Shown: positions 19,819 to 28,156, counted from the stretch's first letter. The stretch is DNA of 64,000 nt from Spongiactinospora rosea (GCF_003315795.1 NZ_QMEY01000006.1:248001-312000), one strand, 5' to 3'. The notes: generated by a model from the letters alone, not told the origin. Numbers and translations are program-made.

Positions 19819-20784
19819 ATGGGGAGGGGAAGGCGGAAGGCCGCCGTCTCTGCGGGCGCCTTGGTGCTCGCACTGGGAGGCGTCGCGGCCGGGGCACCGC
19901 CGGCGGCGGGATTACCCGGCGGCGACTGCGATCCGGGAGGCAACGGCGGGCTGGTCTCCAACCTGACCGGAGGGGTGTGCGAGCTGGTCGACGGCGTCAC
20001 CGACGTGGTGGACGACGTGACCGGCGACAAGCTGAAGCCGCTCACGGAAAAGATCGACGAGACGGGAGAGAAGCTGCACGGCGGTAAGCGGCGGGAGGAC
20101 GGCGAGCGGGGCGACGGTGGCAAGAACGGCAATGGCAATGGGAACGGGCACGACAACGGGAACGGGAACGGTCACGGTCACGACAGGGACGACGGCTTCG
20201 CGCCCACCGACCGGCCGCAGAGCCCGCGCCCGACGCAGCCGTCGCTCGGGCCCCGCGGCGAGGAGCCGACCCTGGAGGAGAGCCAGGGCCCGTGCCTGAT
20301 GGAACGGCCCGGCTGCACGATCACGCCCGCGCCCACCATCCCGGCGGAGCGCGAGACCCCCTCCCCCTGGCCCACGGCCACGCCCGGGCCGCCGATCCCC
20401 ACGCCCGTGCCGTCGCAGCGCGACGGGCGGGAGCGCGAGGAGGTCGGCCTGGTCCCGGTACGCCCCTCGGCGCCGCCCGGCCCGCGTACCCGGCTCACCG
20501 ACACCGGGCGCCGGGCCAAGGCCAAGACGGTGGACCCTGAGCGGCCGAGGTTCGAGCCGCTGTGGCCGTACACCGAGCGGTTGCCGCAGATGCGGGACGC
20601 CAGGCCCATCGTGCGCCCGGCACGGCGCTCGGACGTGCTCGGCACGGCGCTCACCGCGGCGCTGCTGCTGTCGGCCATCCTGGCGGCCCGGATCAGCCAC
20701 ACCAGGCGCGCCCGCGAGGAGCACCCCGACTCAATGCCCTTCGACCCCATGCGCGCCCGCAACGGCACCCACAAACTCGCCTGA
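19819..20784 (+). CDS. Secreted or surface-anchored low-complexity protein
   Basis: 321 residues of unknown function. ATG 19819 follows a GGAGGGG site and opens a signal peptide (RRKAAVSAGALVLALGGVAAG). A small domain holds two Cys flanking GGNGGLVSNLTGG, then a helical DGVTDVVDDVTGDK stretch. A run of Asn-Gly/His-Gly dipeptides fills residues about 105-125, followed by a long Pro/Thr/Ser-rich region. Near the C-terminus a hydrophobic helix (LGTALTAALLLSAILAA) is followed by basic residues, a layout of a membrane-anchored surface protein without an LPXTG motif. An in-frame start at 19732 is possible but would hide the signal peptide. Confidence 0.8.
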   Translation: MGRGRRKAAVSAGALVLALGGVAAGAPPAAGLPGGDCDPGGNGGLVSNLTGGVCELVDGVTDVVDDVTGDKLKPLTEKIDETGEKLHGGKRREDGERGDGGKNGNGNGNGHDNGNGNGHGHDRDDGFAPTDRPQSPRPTQPSLGPRGEEPTLEESQGPCLMERPGCTITPAPTIPAERETPSPWPTATPGPPIPTPVPSQRDGREREEVGLVPVRPSAPPGPRTRLTDTGRRAKAKTVDPERPRFEPLWPYTERLPQMRDARPIVRPARRSDVLGTALTAALLLSAILAARISHTRRAREEHPDSMPFDPMRARNGTHKLA

Positions 20785-20971
20785 CGCCCTCCCCCGCGGC
20801 CGGGCCCGGCCCCCGCCCCGCCGCCTCCAAATCGTGCAGCCGTGCGAAGCGGCACCGGAGGGACCTCAACGGCCGGCCATCCCACCGCCGCCCGATGAGC
20901 GCCCCGGGAAACGGCACGCCACCACCGTGGGCGACGGGTCACCTGGCTTCAAGTGGCGGATCCCGTCGCCG

Positions 20972-21026
20972 CCGATCAATCCAGGGAACGGCACACCATC
21001 GAGCGGCCGTACCCGCGGTGGCACGA
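20972..21026 (+). repeat. 55-bp direct repeat, copy 1
   Basis: Begins CCGATCAATCCAGGGAACGG and matches 21423-21477 at 53 of 55 bases by eye. Confidence 0.85.
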
Positions 21027-21422
21027 CATGGCCACAGCCTAAACACCCAACGCGCCCCGCACATACCTCCGCCGCCGCCCGACGAATACAGGAAAGCGAC
21101 CACACCAGCACCGTGGGCGGCGGGTCACTGGCCGGCCGCACCCGCCGGAGCCAGGCCACGCCACAGACCAGCGAAGCGGGGCCGCACGGGGATGGCGTCC
21201 CCACGAGTGGTGGAAAAGCCGCCTGGCTCCGCGTTCCGGCGGATCGCCGTTGGCGGGCGCCGGGCACCGCCGTCGCGCGTCTCGCCGTTGCGGCGCCCGT
21301 GGGGGTGCGGCCGGGGCGGTCATGATCCGGCGGACCACGGCCGTTCTTGCCGGTCCACGAGGTATGACCGTGATCACTGGACTTTTACACCACTAGGTGG
21401 GACGCCATCCGCACGGAACCGC

Positions 21423-21477
21423 CCGATCAATCCAGGGAACGGCACACCATCGAGCGGCCGTACCGGCGGTGACACGA
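21423..21477 (+). repeat. 55-bp direct repeat, copy 2
   Basis: Second copy, about 94 bases downstream of the fabI stop on that gene's strand. The two copies differ only at the 43rd and 50th positions. Confidence 0.85.
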
Positions 21478-21570
21478 AAGCGTGCGGAGGCCCCGCGGAG
21501 CGGGGCTTCGCGGGGCCTTGTGGGGTCGGGCGTCTTCGGCGGGTGCCGAGGAAGGTGATCAGGGGGAGGG

Positions 21571-22335
21571 TCAGGTGCCGACGGCGTGGACTCCGCCGTC
21601 CACGTGGACGATCTCGCCGGTGGTGGCGGGGAACCAGTCGGACAGGAGGGCGACGCAGGCGCGGGCGGTGGGGGTGGTGTCGGCGAGGTCCCAGCCGAGG
21701 GGGGCGCGGGAGGGCCAGGAGTCCTCGAACTCGGCGAAGCCCGGGATGCTCTTGGCGGCCATCGTGCGCAGCGGCCCCGCGGCCACCAGGTTGACCCTGA
21801 TGCCCTGCGGGCCGAGGTCGCGGGCCAGGTACCGGGCGCAGGACTCAAGGCCGGCCTTGGCCACGCCCATCCAGTCGTAGACCGGCCAGGCGCGGCTGGC
21901 GTCGAAGTCGAGGCCGACGATCGACCCGCCCTCCTTCATCAGCGGCAGGCAGGCCACCGCGAGCGACTTGAAGGAGTAGGTCGAGACGTGCACCGCCGTG
22001 GCCACGTCCTCCCACGAGGTGTTGAGGAAGTTGCCGCCCATCGCCGACTGCGGGGCGAAGCCGATGGAGTGGACGATGCCGTCCAGGCCGTCCAGGTGCT
22101 CGCCCACGCGGTCGGCCAGGGAGTCGAGGTGGCCGGTGTCCTGGACGTCGAGTTCGAGCACCGGCGGCGTCTCGGGCAGCCGCTTGGCGATCCGCTCGAC
22201 CAGGCTGAGCCTGCCGAACCCGGTCAGGACGACGCTCGCGCCCTGCTCCTGGGCGACCTTCGCCACCGCGAACCCGATGGAGGCGTCGGTCAGGACGCCG
22301 GTGACCAAGATGCGCTTGCCTTCGAGGATTCCCAC
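21571..22335 (-). CDS. fabI: Enoyl-ACP reductase (FabI/InhA type)
   Basis: NADH-dependent reduction of enoyl-ACP, the last step of the FAS-II elongation cycle; 254 residues with the short-chain dehydrogenase fold. The nucleotide-binding start is ILVTGVLTDASIGF, in the InhA/FabI style. The substrate-site Tyr and Lys are in VYDWMGVAKAGL. DFDASRAWPVYDW is close to mycobacterial InhA. It starts one base after the fabG stop, so the two form an operon arranged like mycobacterial mabA-inhA. Diazaborine, triclosan and isoniazid-type inhibitors target this family. It lies next to a repeat-rich tract that should hold its terminator, though none is obvious. Confidence 0.96.
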   Translation of the reverse strand: MGILEGKRILVTGVLTDASIGFAVAKVAQEQGASVVLTGFGRLSLVERIAKRLPETPPVLELDVQDTGHLDSLADRVGEHLDGLDGIVHSIGFAPQSAMGGNFLNTSWEDVATAVHVSTYSFKSLAVACLPLMKEGGSIVGLDFDASRAWPVYDWMGVAKAGLESCARYLARDLGPQGIRVNLVAAGPLRTMAAKSIPGFAEFEDSWPSRAPLGWDLADTTPTARACVALLSDWFPATTGEIVHVDGGVHAVGT

Positions 22336-22336
22336 T

Positions 22337-23041
22337 TCAGTGCCCCATTCCCAGGCCGCCGTCGACCGGGATGACCGCCCCGGTGATGTAGGCCGCTTCG
22401 TCGCTTGCCAGGAACTTGACCACCCGGGCGACCTCGGCCGGGCTGGCGTAGCGTCCCAGCGGGATGCTCTTGCGGATCTGCTCCTGGCGGGCCTCGTCCA
22501 GCTGGGCCGTCATGTCGGACTCGACGAAGCCGGGGGTCACCACGTTGACCGTGATCCCGCGCGAGCCCAGCTCGCGGGCGAGCGAGCGGCCGAAGCCGAT
22601 GAGGCCCGCCTTGGATGCCGCGTAGTTGGTCTGCCCGGCCGAGCCCGACAGGGCGACCACGGAGGAGATCAGGATCATGCGGCCCCGCTTGAGCCTGAGC
22701 ATGCCACGGGTGGCCCGCTTGGCGACCCGGTAGGCGCCGGTCAGGTTGGTGTCGATGACGTCGGTGAAGGTGTCCTCCTTCATCATCGCCAGCAGGGTGT
22801 CCTTGGTGATGCCCGCGTTGGCCACGATCACCTCGACCGGGCCCTGCTCGGCCTCCACCTTGCCGAACGCGGCATCGACGTCGGCCGCACTCGTCACGTC
22901 GCACCTGACGCCGAACAGTCCCTCGGGGGGCTCACCCGAGCGGTAGGTGACCGCCACGGCGTCACCGCCGGCGGCCAGTTCACGGGCGATCGCGAGGCCG
23001 ATGCCGCGATTGCCACCGGTGACGAGAACAGAACGACTCAT
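22337..23041 (-). CDS. fabG: 3-oxoacyl-ACP reductase FabG (MabA-like)
   Basis: NADPH-dependent reduction of 3-ketoacyl-ACP in FAS-II, 234 residues. The cofactor motif is VTGGNRGIGLA at the N-terminus, NAG is in VIVANAGITKD, and the catalytic Ser-Tyr-Lys triad is in ISSVVALSGSAGQTNYAASK. The start MSRSVLVTGGNRGIG closely resembles mycobacterial MabA. First gene of the fabG-fabI pair, divergent from tldD with 77 bases between. No operator-like repeat stands out in that gap. Confidence 0.96.
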   Translation of the reverse strand: MSRSVLVTGGNRGIGLAIARELAAGGDAVAVTYRSGEPPEGLFGVRCDVTSAADVDAAFGKVEAEQGPVEVIVANAGITKDTLLAMMKEDTFTDVIDTNLTGAYRVAKRATRGMLRLKRGRMILISSVVALSGSAGQTNYAASKAGLIGFGRSLARELGSRGITVNVVTPGFVESDMTAQLDEARQEQIRKSIPLGRYASPAEVARVVKFLASDEAAYITGAVIPVDGGLGMGH

Positions 23042-23105
23042 GGATGCGACGTTAGCGCCTACCCGCCGGTAGCCGGGTTGTCCGGGAAGGACAAGATCAC
23101 ACGGT

Positions 23106-23111
23106 TAGGAT
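23106..23111 (+). promoter_or_regulatory. -10 element (TAGGAT) for a leaderless tldD transcript
   Basis: TAGGAT ends seven bases before the tldD ATG and no ribosome-binding site is present, the pattern of a leaderless actinobacterial message. No good -35 hexamer lies at the right distance. Confidence 0.5.
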
Positions 23112-23118
23112 CGTTGAC

Positions 23119-24612
23119 ATGCGCCAGATCGATGCAGATTTCCTCGCGCTGCCCCTGCGGCGGCTGGCGGACGCGGCGTTGCAGCGCGCCGGAGACCTCG
23201 GCGTCGAACACGCCGACTTCCGGCTCGAACGCGTGCGTGCCGAAACCCTTCGCCTCTATGACGCCCGGTTGGAAGGCTCTATGGACGCCGACGATCTGGG
23301 CTACGCCGTACGTGTCGTCAAGAACGGCACGTGGGGCTTCGCCGCCGGGATCGACCTGACCCCCGAGGCCGCCGCGCGGGTCGCCGAGCAGGCGGTCGAG
23401 GTGGCCACCGTGGCCGCGGCCGTCAACCGGGAGCCGATCGAGCTGGCCCCCGAGCCGGTCCACGGCGAGGTGACCTGGGTGTCGGCCTACGATGTCGATC
23501 CCTTCGAGGTCCCGCTCGCGGAGAAGGTCGCGCTGCTGGCCGACTGGTCGGGCGGGCTGCTCGCGCACGCCGACCACGTGCAGGCCTCGCTGATGCAGGT
23601 CAAGGAACAGAAGTTCTACGCCGACAGCGCGGGCACGGTCACCACCCAGCAGCGGGTGCGGCTGCATCCGGCGCTGACCGCGATGAAGGCCGCCGAGGGC
23701 CGCTTCGAGGAGATGCGGACCCTCGCGCCGCCCGCCGGGCGGGGGTACGAGTACCTCACCGGCACCGGCTGGGACTTCGCGAGCGAGCTGGCCGAGCTGC
23801 CCGGCCACCTCGCCGAGAAGCTGGCCGCGCCGTCGGTGGAGGCGGGCGAGTACGACCTGGTGATCGCCCCGTCCAACCTGTGGCTGACGATCCACGAGTC
23901 GATCGGTCACGCGACGGAGCTGGACCGAGCGCTCGGCTACGAGGCGGCCTACGCGGGCACCAGCTTCGCCACCTTCGACAAGCTCGGCGAGCTGGTGTAC
24001 GGCTCGCCGGTGATGAACGTCACGGGCGACCGTACGGCCGAGCACGGCCTGGCCACCATCGGTTACGACGACGAGGGCGTGGCCACCCGGGAGTTCGACA
24101 TCATCACCGGCGGCGTGCTGAGCGGCTACCAGCTCGACCGGCGGATGGCGCTGATGAAGGGCTTCGGCAGGTCCAACGGCTGCGCGTTCGCCGACTCCCC
24201 CGGGCACATGCCGATCCAGCGGATGGCCAACGTCTCGCTCAAACCGGCCGAGGGCGGCCCCTCCACCGAGGAGCTGATCGCCGGGGTCGAGCGGGGCATC
24301 TACGTCGAGGGCGACAAGAGCTGGTCCATCGACATGCAGCGCTACAACTTCCAGTTCACCGGCCAGCGCTTCTACCGCATCACCGGCGGCAGGCTGGACG
24401 GCCAGCTCCGCGACGTGGCCTACCAGGCCACCACCACCGACTTCTGGCGGTCGATGGAGGCCGTCGGCGGGCCGCAGACGTACGTGCTCGGCGGGGCGTT
24501 CAACTGCGGCAAGGGCCAGCCGGGGCAGGTCGCGCCGGTCAGCCACGGTTGCCCGGCGGCGCTCTTCCGCGGCGTGCGGATCCTCAACACCGTGCAGGAG
24601 GGTGGCAAGTGA
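23119..24612 (+). CDS. tldD: TldD-type metalloprotease subunit
   Basis: Zinc peptidase subunit of the TldD/TldE complex, 497 residues, which degrades unfolded peptides and in some bacteria trims modified peptides such as microcin B17. The zinc motif HExxxH is in LTIHESIGHATELD (His259, Glu260, His264), with a further Cys near FADSPGHMPIQRM and CGKGQPGQV toward the end. The N-terminal alpha/beta domain and C-terminal beta domain are complete. Its stop overlaps the start of the partner gene by one base (TGATG). The substrate in actinomycetes is unknown. Confidence 0.94.
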   Translation: MRQIDADFLALPLRRLADAALQRAGDLGVEHADFRLERVRAETLRLYDARLEGSMDADDLGYAVRVVKNGTWGFAAGIDLTPEAAARVAEQAVEVATVAAAVNREPIELAPEPVHGEVTWVSAYDVDPFEVPLAEKVALLADWSGGLLAHADHVQASLMQVKEQKFYADSAGTVTTQQRVRLHPALTAMKAAEGRFEEMRTLAPPAGRGYEYLTGTGWDFASELAELPGHLAEKLAAPSVEAGEYDLVIAPSNLWLTIHESIGHATELDRALGYEAAYAGTSFATFDKLGELVYGSPVMNVTGDRTAEHGLATIGYDDEGVATREFDIITGGVLSGYQLDRRMALMKGFGRSNGCAFADSPGHMPIQRMANVSLKPAEGGPSTEELIAGVERGIYVEGDKSWSIDMQRYNFQFTGQRFYRITGGRLDGQLRDVAYQATTTDFWRSMEAVGGPQTYVLGGAFNCGKGQPGQVAPVSHGCPAALFRGVRILNTVQEGGK

Positions 24613-25982
24613 TGACCCCGCAGGAGATGGTCGAGCGGGCGCTCGCGCGAGACGGCGCAGACGACCGTGTCGTGATCGTGGAGGAGGGCTCCACCGCCAA
24701 CCTGCGCTTCGCGGGCAACACGCTGACCACCAACGGCGTGGCGCGCAGCGCCCGGCTGACGGTGATCTCGGTGTCCGGGCAGGGCGTCGGGGTGGTCTCG
24801 CGCGCCGGGGTGCGCTCCGAGGAGCGGCTGGCCGAGGTCGTCGCGGCGGCCGACGCGGCGGCGCGCGACGCGCAGCCCGCCGAGGACGCCCGCCCGCTGG
24901 TGGACGCCCGCTCCTCGGGCGACTGGACCGAACCGGCCGCGGTCACCTCGATCGGCGTCTACAGCGAGCTCGCGCCCGCGCTGGGCGAGGCGTTCGCCGC
25001 GGCGGAGTCCGGCGGCAGGCGGCTGTACGGCTTCGCCGAGCACACCCTCACCAGCACGTTCGTGGGGTCCTCCAGCGGTCTTCGAGTACGCCACGACCAG
25101 CCCACCGGCCGCCTTGAGCTCAACGCCAAGTCGCCCGACATGAAGCGCTCGGCGTGGACCGGCCTGGCCACGCCCGACTTCGCGGGGATCGACGTGGCGG
25201 CGCTGGACGCCTCGCTGGCGCAGCGGCTCGACTGGGCCAAGGTCCGCGTCGACCTGCCCGCCGGGCGGTACGAGACGATCATCCCGCCGACCGCGGTGGC
25301 CGACCTGATGGTCTACCTCTACTGGTCGGCGGGGGCCCGCGACGCCGCCGACGGCCGCACGGTGTTCTCCGCGGCGGGCGGGGGCACGCGGGTCGGCGAG
25401 ACGCTGTCGCAGGTGCCGGTACGCCTCTACAGCGATCCGGCGGCGGCGGGCGTCCAGTGCGCGCCGTTCGTGGTGGCGCACGCGTCCAGCCGGGAGAGTT
25501 CGGTCTTCGACAACGGGCTGCCGCTGGAGCCGACCGACTGGATCTCCGAGGGCAGGCTCACGAACCTGCTCCAGACGCGGTACTCGGCGGAGCTGACCGG
25601 GCTGTCCGCCACGCCGCCGATCGACAACCTGATCATGACCGGGCCGGAGGGCGGGCGCTCGCTGGAGGAGATGATCGCGAGCACCGAGCGCGGCCTGCTG
25701 CTCACCTGCCTGTGGTACATCCGCGAGGTCGATCCGCAGACGCTCCTCCTCACCGGGCTCACCAGGGACGGCGTCTACCTGGTGGAGAACGGCGAGGTGG
25801 TCGGCGAGGTGAACAACTTCCGGTTCAACGAGAGCCCGGTGGACCTGCTCGGCCGGCTCAGCGAGGTGGGCGCGAGCAAGCAGACCGTGCCGCGTGAGTG
25901 GAACGACTACTTCACGCGCACGATCATGCCGCCGGTCCGGGTGCCGGACTTCAACATGTCCACGGTCAGCCAGGCGAGCTGA
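24612..25982 (+). CDS. pmbA: TldE/PmbA-type partner subunit
   Basis: 456 residues, the non-catalytic partner that completes the TldD/E protease chamber. It lacks the HExxxH motif at the position occupied in TldD, as expected for TldE. Family features are the EEGSTANLRFAGNTLTTNG start, SSFVGSSSGLR-like segment (STFVGSSSGLRVRH) and the C-terminal LTRDGVYLVENGEVVGEV stretch. ATG 24612 overlaps the tldD stop, so the subunits are made together. A strong bidirectional terminator follows after 13 bases. Confidence 0.93.
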   Translation: MTPQEMVERALARDGADDRVVIVEEGSTANLRFAGNTLTTNGVARSARLTVISVSGQGVGVVSRAGVRSEERLAEVVAAADAAARDAQPAEDARPLVDARSSGDWTEPAAVTSIGVYSELAPALGEAFAAAESGGRRLYGFAEHTLTSTFVGSSSGLRVRHDQPTGRLELNAKSPDMKRSAWTGLATPDFAGIDVAALDASLAQRLDWAKVRVDLPAGRYETIIPPTAVADLMVYLYWSAGARDAADGRTVFSAAGGGTRVGETLSQVPVRLYSDPAAAGVQCAPFVVAHASSRESSVFDNGLPLEPTDWISEGRLTNLLQTRYSAELTGLSATPPIDNLIMTGPEGGRSLEEMIASTERGLLLTCLWYIREVDPQTLLLTGLTRDGVYLVENGEVVGEVNNFRFNESPVDLLGRLSEVGASKQTVPREWNDYFTRTIMPPVRVPDFNMSTVSQAS

Positions 25983-25995
25983 CCCGGCATCGTCC

Positions 25996-26037
25996 GGCCG
26001 GTCCCGCGCCGCGCGCATGCGCGGCGCGGGACCGGCC
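25996..26037. terminator. Bidirectional terminator between pmbA and dodecin
   Basis: A perfect 19-bp inverted repeat (arm GGCCGGTCCCGCGCCGCGC) with a GCAT loop lies between two convergent genes. It lacks a U-tract on either side, which is common for actinomycete terminators. It should stop both the tldD-pmbA and the dodecin transcripts. Confidence 0.85.
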
Positions 26038-26073
26038 ATGGCACCCGGGTGCCGGCGGGTCTGGAAAAGATCT

Positions 26074-26286
26074 TCAGGCGTCTTCCAGGCGGAAGCCGAC
26101 TTTCAGGCCCACCTGGAACCGGCCTACCTGCCCGTCCGTTATGTCGCCTCTGATCTCTGTCACCTCGAACCAGTCGAGATGTCGCAGCGTTTGGGAAGCG
26201 CGCAGTATTCCATTTCGGATGGCCTGATCAACGCTCTCCCCCGAAGTGCCGACTATCTCCGTCACCCGATACGTTCGATCCGTCAT
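26074..26286 (-). CDS. Dodecin (flavin-binding/storage protein)
   Basis: A 70-residue protein that should assemble as a hollow dodecamer binding FMN, riboflavin or CoA and so buffers free flavin. The start MTDRTYRVTEIVGTS, the central IRNGILRASQTLRHLDWFEV with its flavin-stacking Trp, and the end GRFQVGLKVGFRLEDA match dodecins along their full length. It lies divergent from the DUF3099 gene, with 45 bases between them, and faces the terminator at 25996-26037. Confidence 0.95.
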   Translation of the reverse strand: MTDRTYRVTEIVGTSGESVDQAIRNGILRASQTLRHLDWFEVTEIRGDITDGQVGRFQVGLKVGFRLEDA

Positions 26287-26331
26287 CCCACCATGATGCC
26301 GCGATCGCACCCACCGGACCGGAGGTCTACC

Positions 26332-26652
26332 GTGGATAACGTGAAGCTGTGGCACCGCAGGCCGATCGTGCACGCCGTGACCGACGCCCGGCCCTCGCTC
26401 ACCCAGGACATCGGCCGCCGGGAGAAGCGCTACCTCATCCAGATGGCCATCAGGACCATCTGCCTCGTGCTGGCCGTGGTGCTGGACACTCCATGGCCGA
26501 TCAGGGCGCTCTTCATCGCCGGCGCGATCTTTTTGCCGTACGTTGCCGTGATCGGGGCCAACGAGCGGGGTAAGGGCGACACTCCGGAGCCGGACGACGC
26601 CGGGCCTAACCAAAACGAGATACCAAGGCACCGTCGTGAGATCGGGTCGTGA
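26332..26652 (+). CDS. DUF3099-family small membrane protein
   Basis: 106 residues, conserved in actinobacteria, function unknown. The cytosolic start HRRPIVHAVTDARPSLTQDIGR is the typical DUF3099 lead-in; two hydrophobic helices follow (MAIRTICLVLAVVLD and RALFIAGAIFLPYVAVIGA), then a charged tail. GTG 26332 has a perfect GGAGGT site five bases upstream. GTG 26341 is also possible. It sits directly upstream of the 6C-like RNA, on the same strand. Confidence 0.87.
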   Translation: MDNVKLWHRRPIVHAVTDARPSLTQDIGRREKRYLIQMAIRTICLVLAVVLDTPWPIRALFIAGAIFLPYVAVIGANERGKGDTPEPDDAGPNQNEIPRHRREIGS

Positions 26653-26690
26653 CTAACTCTTGACGCATCCTATGGGTAGTAGGTGTACGC

Positions 26691-26811
26691 TTTAGCCAAG
26701 CGCTCTGGTCCCCCGTCAGGGCGCTGGTGCCGGCGTTCCGGGCCCCCGTCGGAACGCCGATGACGCGACGCCGGGTGGTTTGCCCCCGTAACCACCCGGC
26801 GTCGCCCTTTT
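26691..26811 (+). ncRNA. 6C-like small RNA with three C5-loop hairpins
   Basis: Three hairpins in a row show the same 9-base loop pattern NNCCCCCGT: stem 26699-26707/26717-26725 (9 bp, one wobble), stem 26732-26740/26750-26758 (9 bp) and stem 26765-26780/26790-26805 (16 bp). Each loop has five consecutive C. UUUU at 26808-26811 follows the last stem, an intrinsic terminator. A TTGACG box at 26660-26665 could be its -35. This matches the actinobacterial 6C RNA, whose C-rich loops pair with G-rich mRNA sites; in Mycobacterium a 6C RNA affects panD and dnaB. The 5' end is approximate. Loops here have five C and there are three rather than two such hairpins. Confidence 0.88.
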
Positions 26812-26882
26812 CCAAGGTTTTTCTGCACTTTTATGTGAATTCCTTGGTTTCTCCGATCAAGGTCCGACCGGCCGGCGCCCGT

Positions 26883-27707
26883 TCAGTCCGCCGTGGCCTC
26901 CCCGGTGTCCTCGGCCTCCCGCCGCTCGAACCCGCGGGCGAGCGCGGCGAGCCGTGCGGCGGCGCCGGGGGCGGCGGTGCCCTGCCCCTCGGCCAGGCCG
27001 AGCAGGTAGGCGGTGAGCGGCGCGGCGGGGCGGGCCACGCCGTGGGCCACGTCCTTGGTCAGGTCGAGCACCAGGTCCCGGTCCACGCGCTCGGGGTCGA
27101 CGCCGAGTTCGGCGCACACCAGGGCGGTCCATTCCGCCAGCACGTTCATCTCTGCTCCTTGTCTGGCCTGCCGTAGGTCGTCCATTGTGTCGCAGTCGAA
27201 CCAGGGCGTACCCGGGAGCGCCAGGCCGGCCGGGGCGAGGGGGGCCAGCAGGCCGTGCAGCGAGCGCCCGCCGTACGCGGCCAGGGCCTCGCGCAGCACC
27301 GCCGTCCGCCAGACGCCCGCCAGCCACTGCTCGCGGCCCTCAGCGTCGAGCAGGACGGCCCCGGCGCGGCCCTGGGCCGCTGTCAGCAGGCCGTGGACGT
27401 GCGCGCCGGTCAGGAACGGCAGGTCGGCCGCGAGCAGCGCCAGCCACGGCGCGGTGACCTCGGCCAGCCCGGCCCGCAACGCGGGCACCGGCCCGCCCCC
27501 GGGCGGATCCTCCCGGGTGAACACCGCCCCGGGCAGCGGCCGGGCCGGGCCGACCACGATGAGGCGGCATGCGCCGGGCACGGCGTCCGCCACCCGCTCC
27601 AGCAACGTACGGCCGGCCACCACCATCGCGGGCTTGTCCCGCCCCCCAAGCCGCCGCGCACCCCCGCCGGCCAAGATCACCGCATCGTAGGCCACTCCCA
27701 CACCCAC
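26883..27707 (-). CDS. mobA: Molybdenum cofactor guanylyltransferase fused to DUF6457 domain
   Basis: Links GMP to molybdopterin to make the guanine-dinucleotide cofactor. The N-terminal nucleotidyltransferase domain (about residues 6-190) has the GTP-binding signature VILAGGGARRLGGRDKP and the metal-binding Asp in LLAADLPFLTG. The last 85 residues, from MNVLAEWTALVCAELGVD, are a helical DUF6457 domain, often a separate gene or fused to MobA in actinomycetes. The start is uncertain: GTG codons at 27695, 27701 and 27707 are all in frame, and a longer frame runs into an upstream repetitive tract without homology. It is followed, on the minus side, by the sRNA region. Confidence 0.85.
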   Translation of the reverse strand: MGVGVAYDAVILAGGGARRLGGRDKPAMVVAGRTLLERVADAVPGACRLIVVGPARPLPGAVFTREDPPGGGPVPALRAGLAEVTAPWLALLAADLPFLTGAHVHGLLTAAQGRAGAVLLDAEGREQWLAGVWRTAVLREALAAYGGRSLHGLLAPLAPAGLALPGTPWFDCDTMDDLRQARQGAEMNVLAEWTALVCAELGVDPERVDRDLVLDLTKDVAHGVARPAAPLTAYLLGLAEGQGTAAPGAAARLAALARGFERREAEDTGEATAD

Positions 27708-28156
27708 GTCCGTCCCCACCACCGGCCCCGCCGATCCACCCACCACGCCTCCTGTACCCACCGCCGCACGCCGCCCAGGTACCGATCGACGCGCCCGCCG
27801 CCGGGCCGCCCACCAGGCCCGCTCGCGGGCCTGCCGATACGTCCGCCGCGCCTTCTGTGCCCACCGCCGCGCCCTGTGTCCAGTACCGGCCAATGCGCTC
27901 ACCACCAGGCCACCCGGCACACCGGCGCCCGCCACTGAGCCGGGCACCGCGCCCCCTACAGCCGCGCCGTGCGCGACCACGGGACCGGCGCTGGGCCCGC
28001 CGTTGGGCCGTCCGGCGTGCCCGCTCGCGGGCCTGCCCATCGGGCCTGGCGATATGTCCGCCGCGCCAGTACCGGCCAATGTGCTCGCCGCCGGGCCAGG
28101 CGGCGCGCCTCCTGCAGCCGCTGGTGTGCGCGGCCACGGGCGGGCCGTCGGGTGGG
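27708..28156. repeat. 449-bp repetitive GC-rich tract between moaA and mobA
   Basis: Two diverged copies of a composite unit share three blocks in the same order: CCCGCTCGCGGGCCTGCC (27818-27835 and 28020-28037), GTCCGCCGCGCC (27841-27852 and 28056-28067) and CCAGTACCGGCCAATG (27880-27895 and 28066-28081). The copies differ by insertions and deletions between blocks. Minus-strand frames through it give two WPGGE-IGRYW-like peptides, so it may be a decayed duplication or a repetitive coding segment. Frames from mobA run in from the minus side, but codon use and composition suggest it is not part of the enzyme. Confidence 0.6.

Larger units (their letters stand above)
20785..21570. repeat. 786-bp gene-free tract with degenerate repeats
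   Basis: No reading frame here shows family similarity. The tract holds a near-perfect 55-bp direct repeat (20972-21026 and 21423-21477, two mismatches, first 42 bases identical). Two more diverged copies share the same core (GGGAAACGGCAC-like and AGGAAAGCGACCAC-like) near 20886 and 21070. The first three copies are spaced about 80-100 bases apart. They could be remnants of a decayed repetitive gene, a repeated regulatory element or non-coding RNA; nothing here decides. AT-rich bases around 21370-21400 may hold a promoter. Confidence 0.6.

Noticed and set aside
20562..21794. Open frame through the repeat tract
   Set aside because: It begins inside the secreted-protein gene in another frame and ends inside fabI; translated repeats have no family match.
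23331..25982. 883-codon frame across tldD and pmbA
   Set aside because: The second half is the true pmbA frame; the first half is an out-of-frame reading of tldD, so this is not a fusion.
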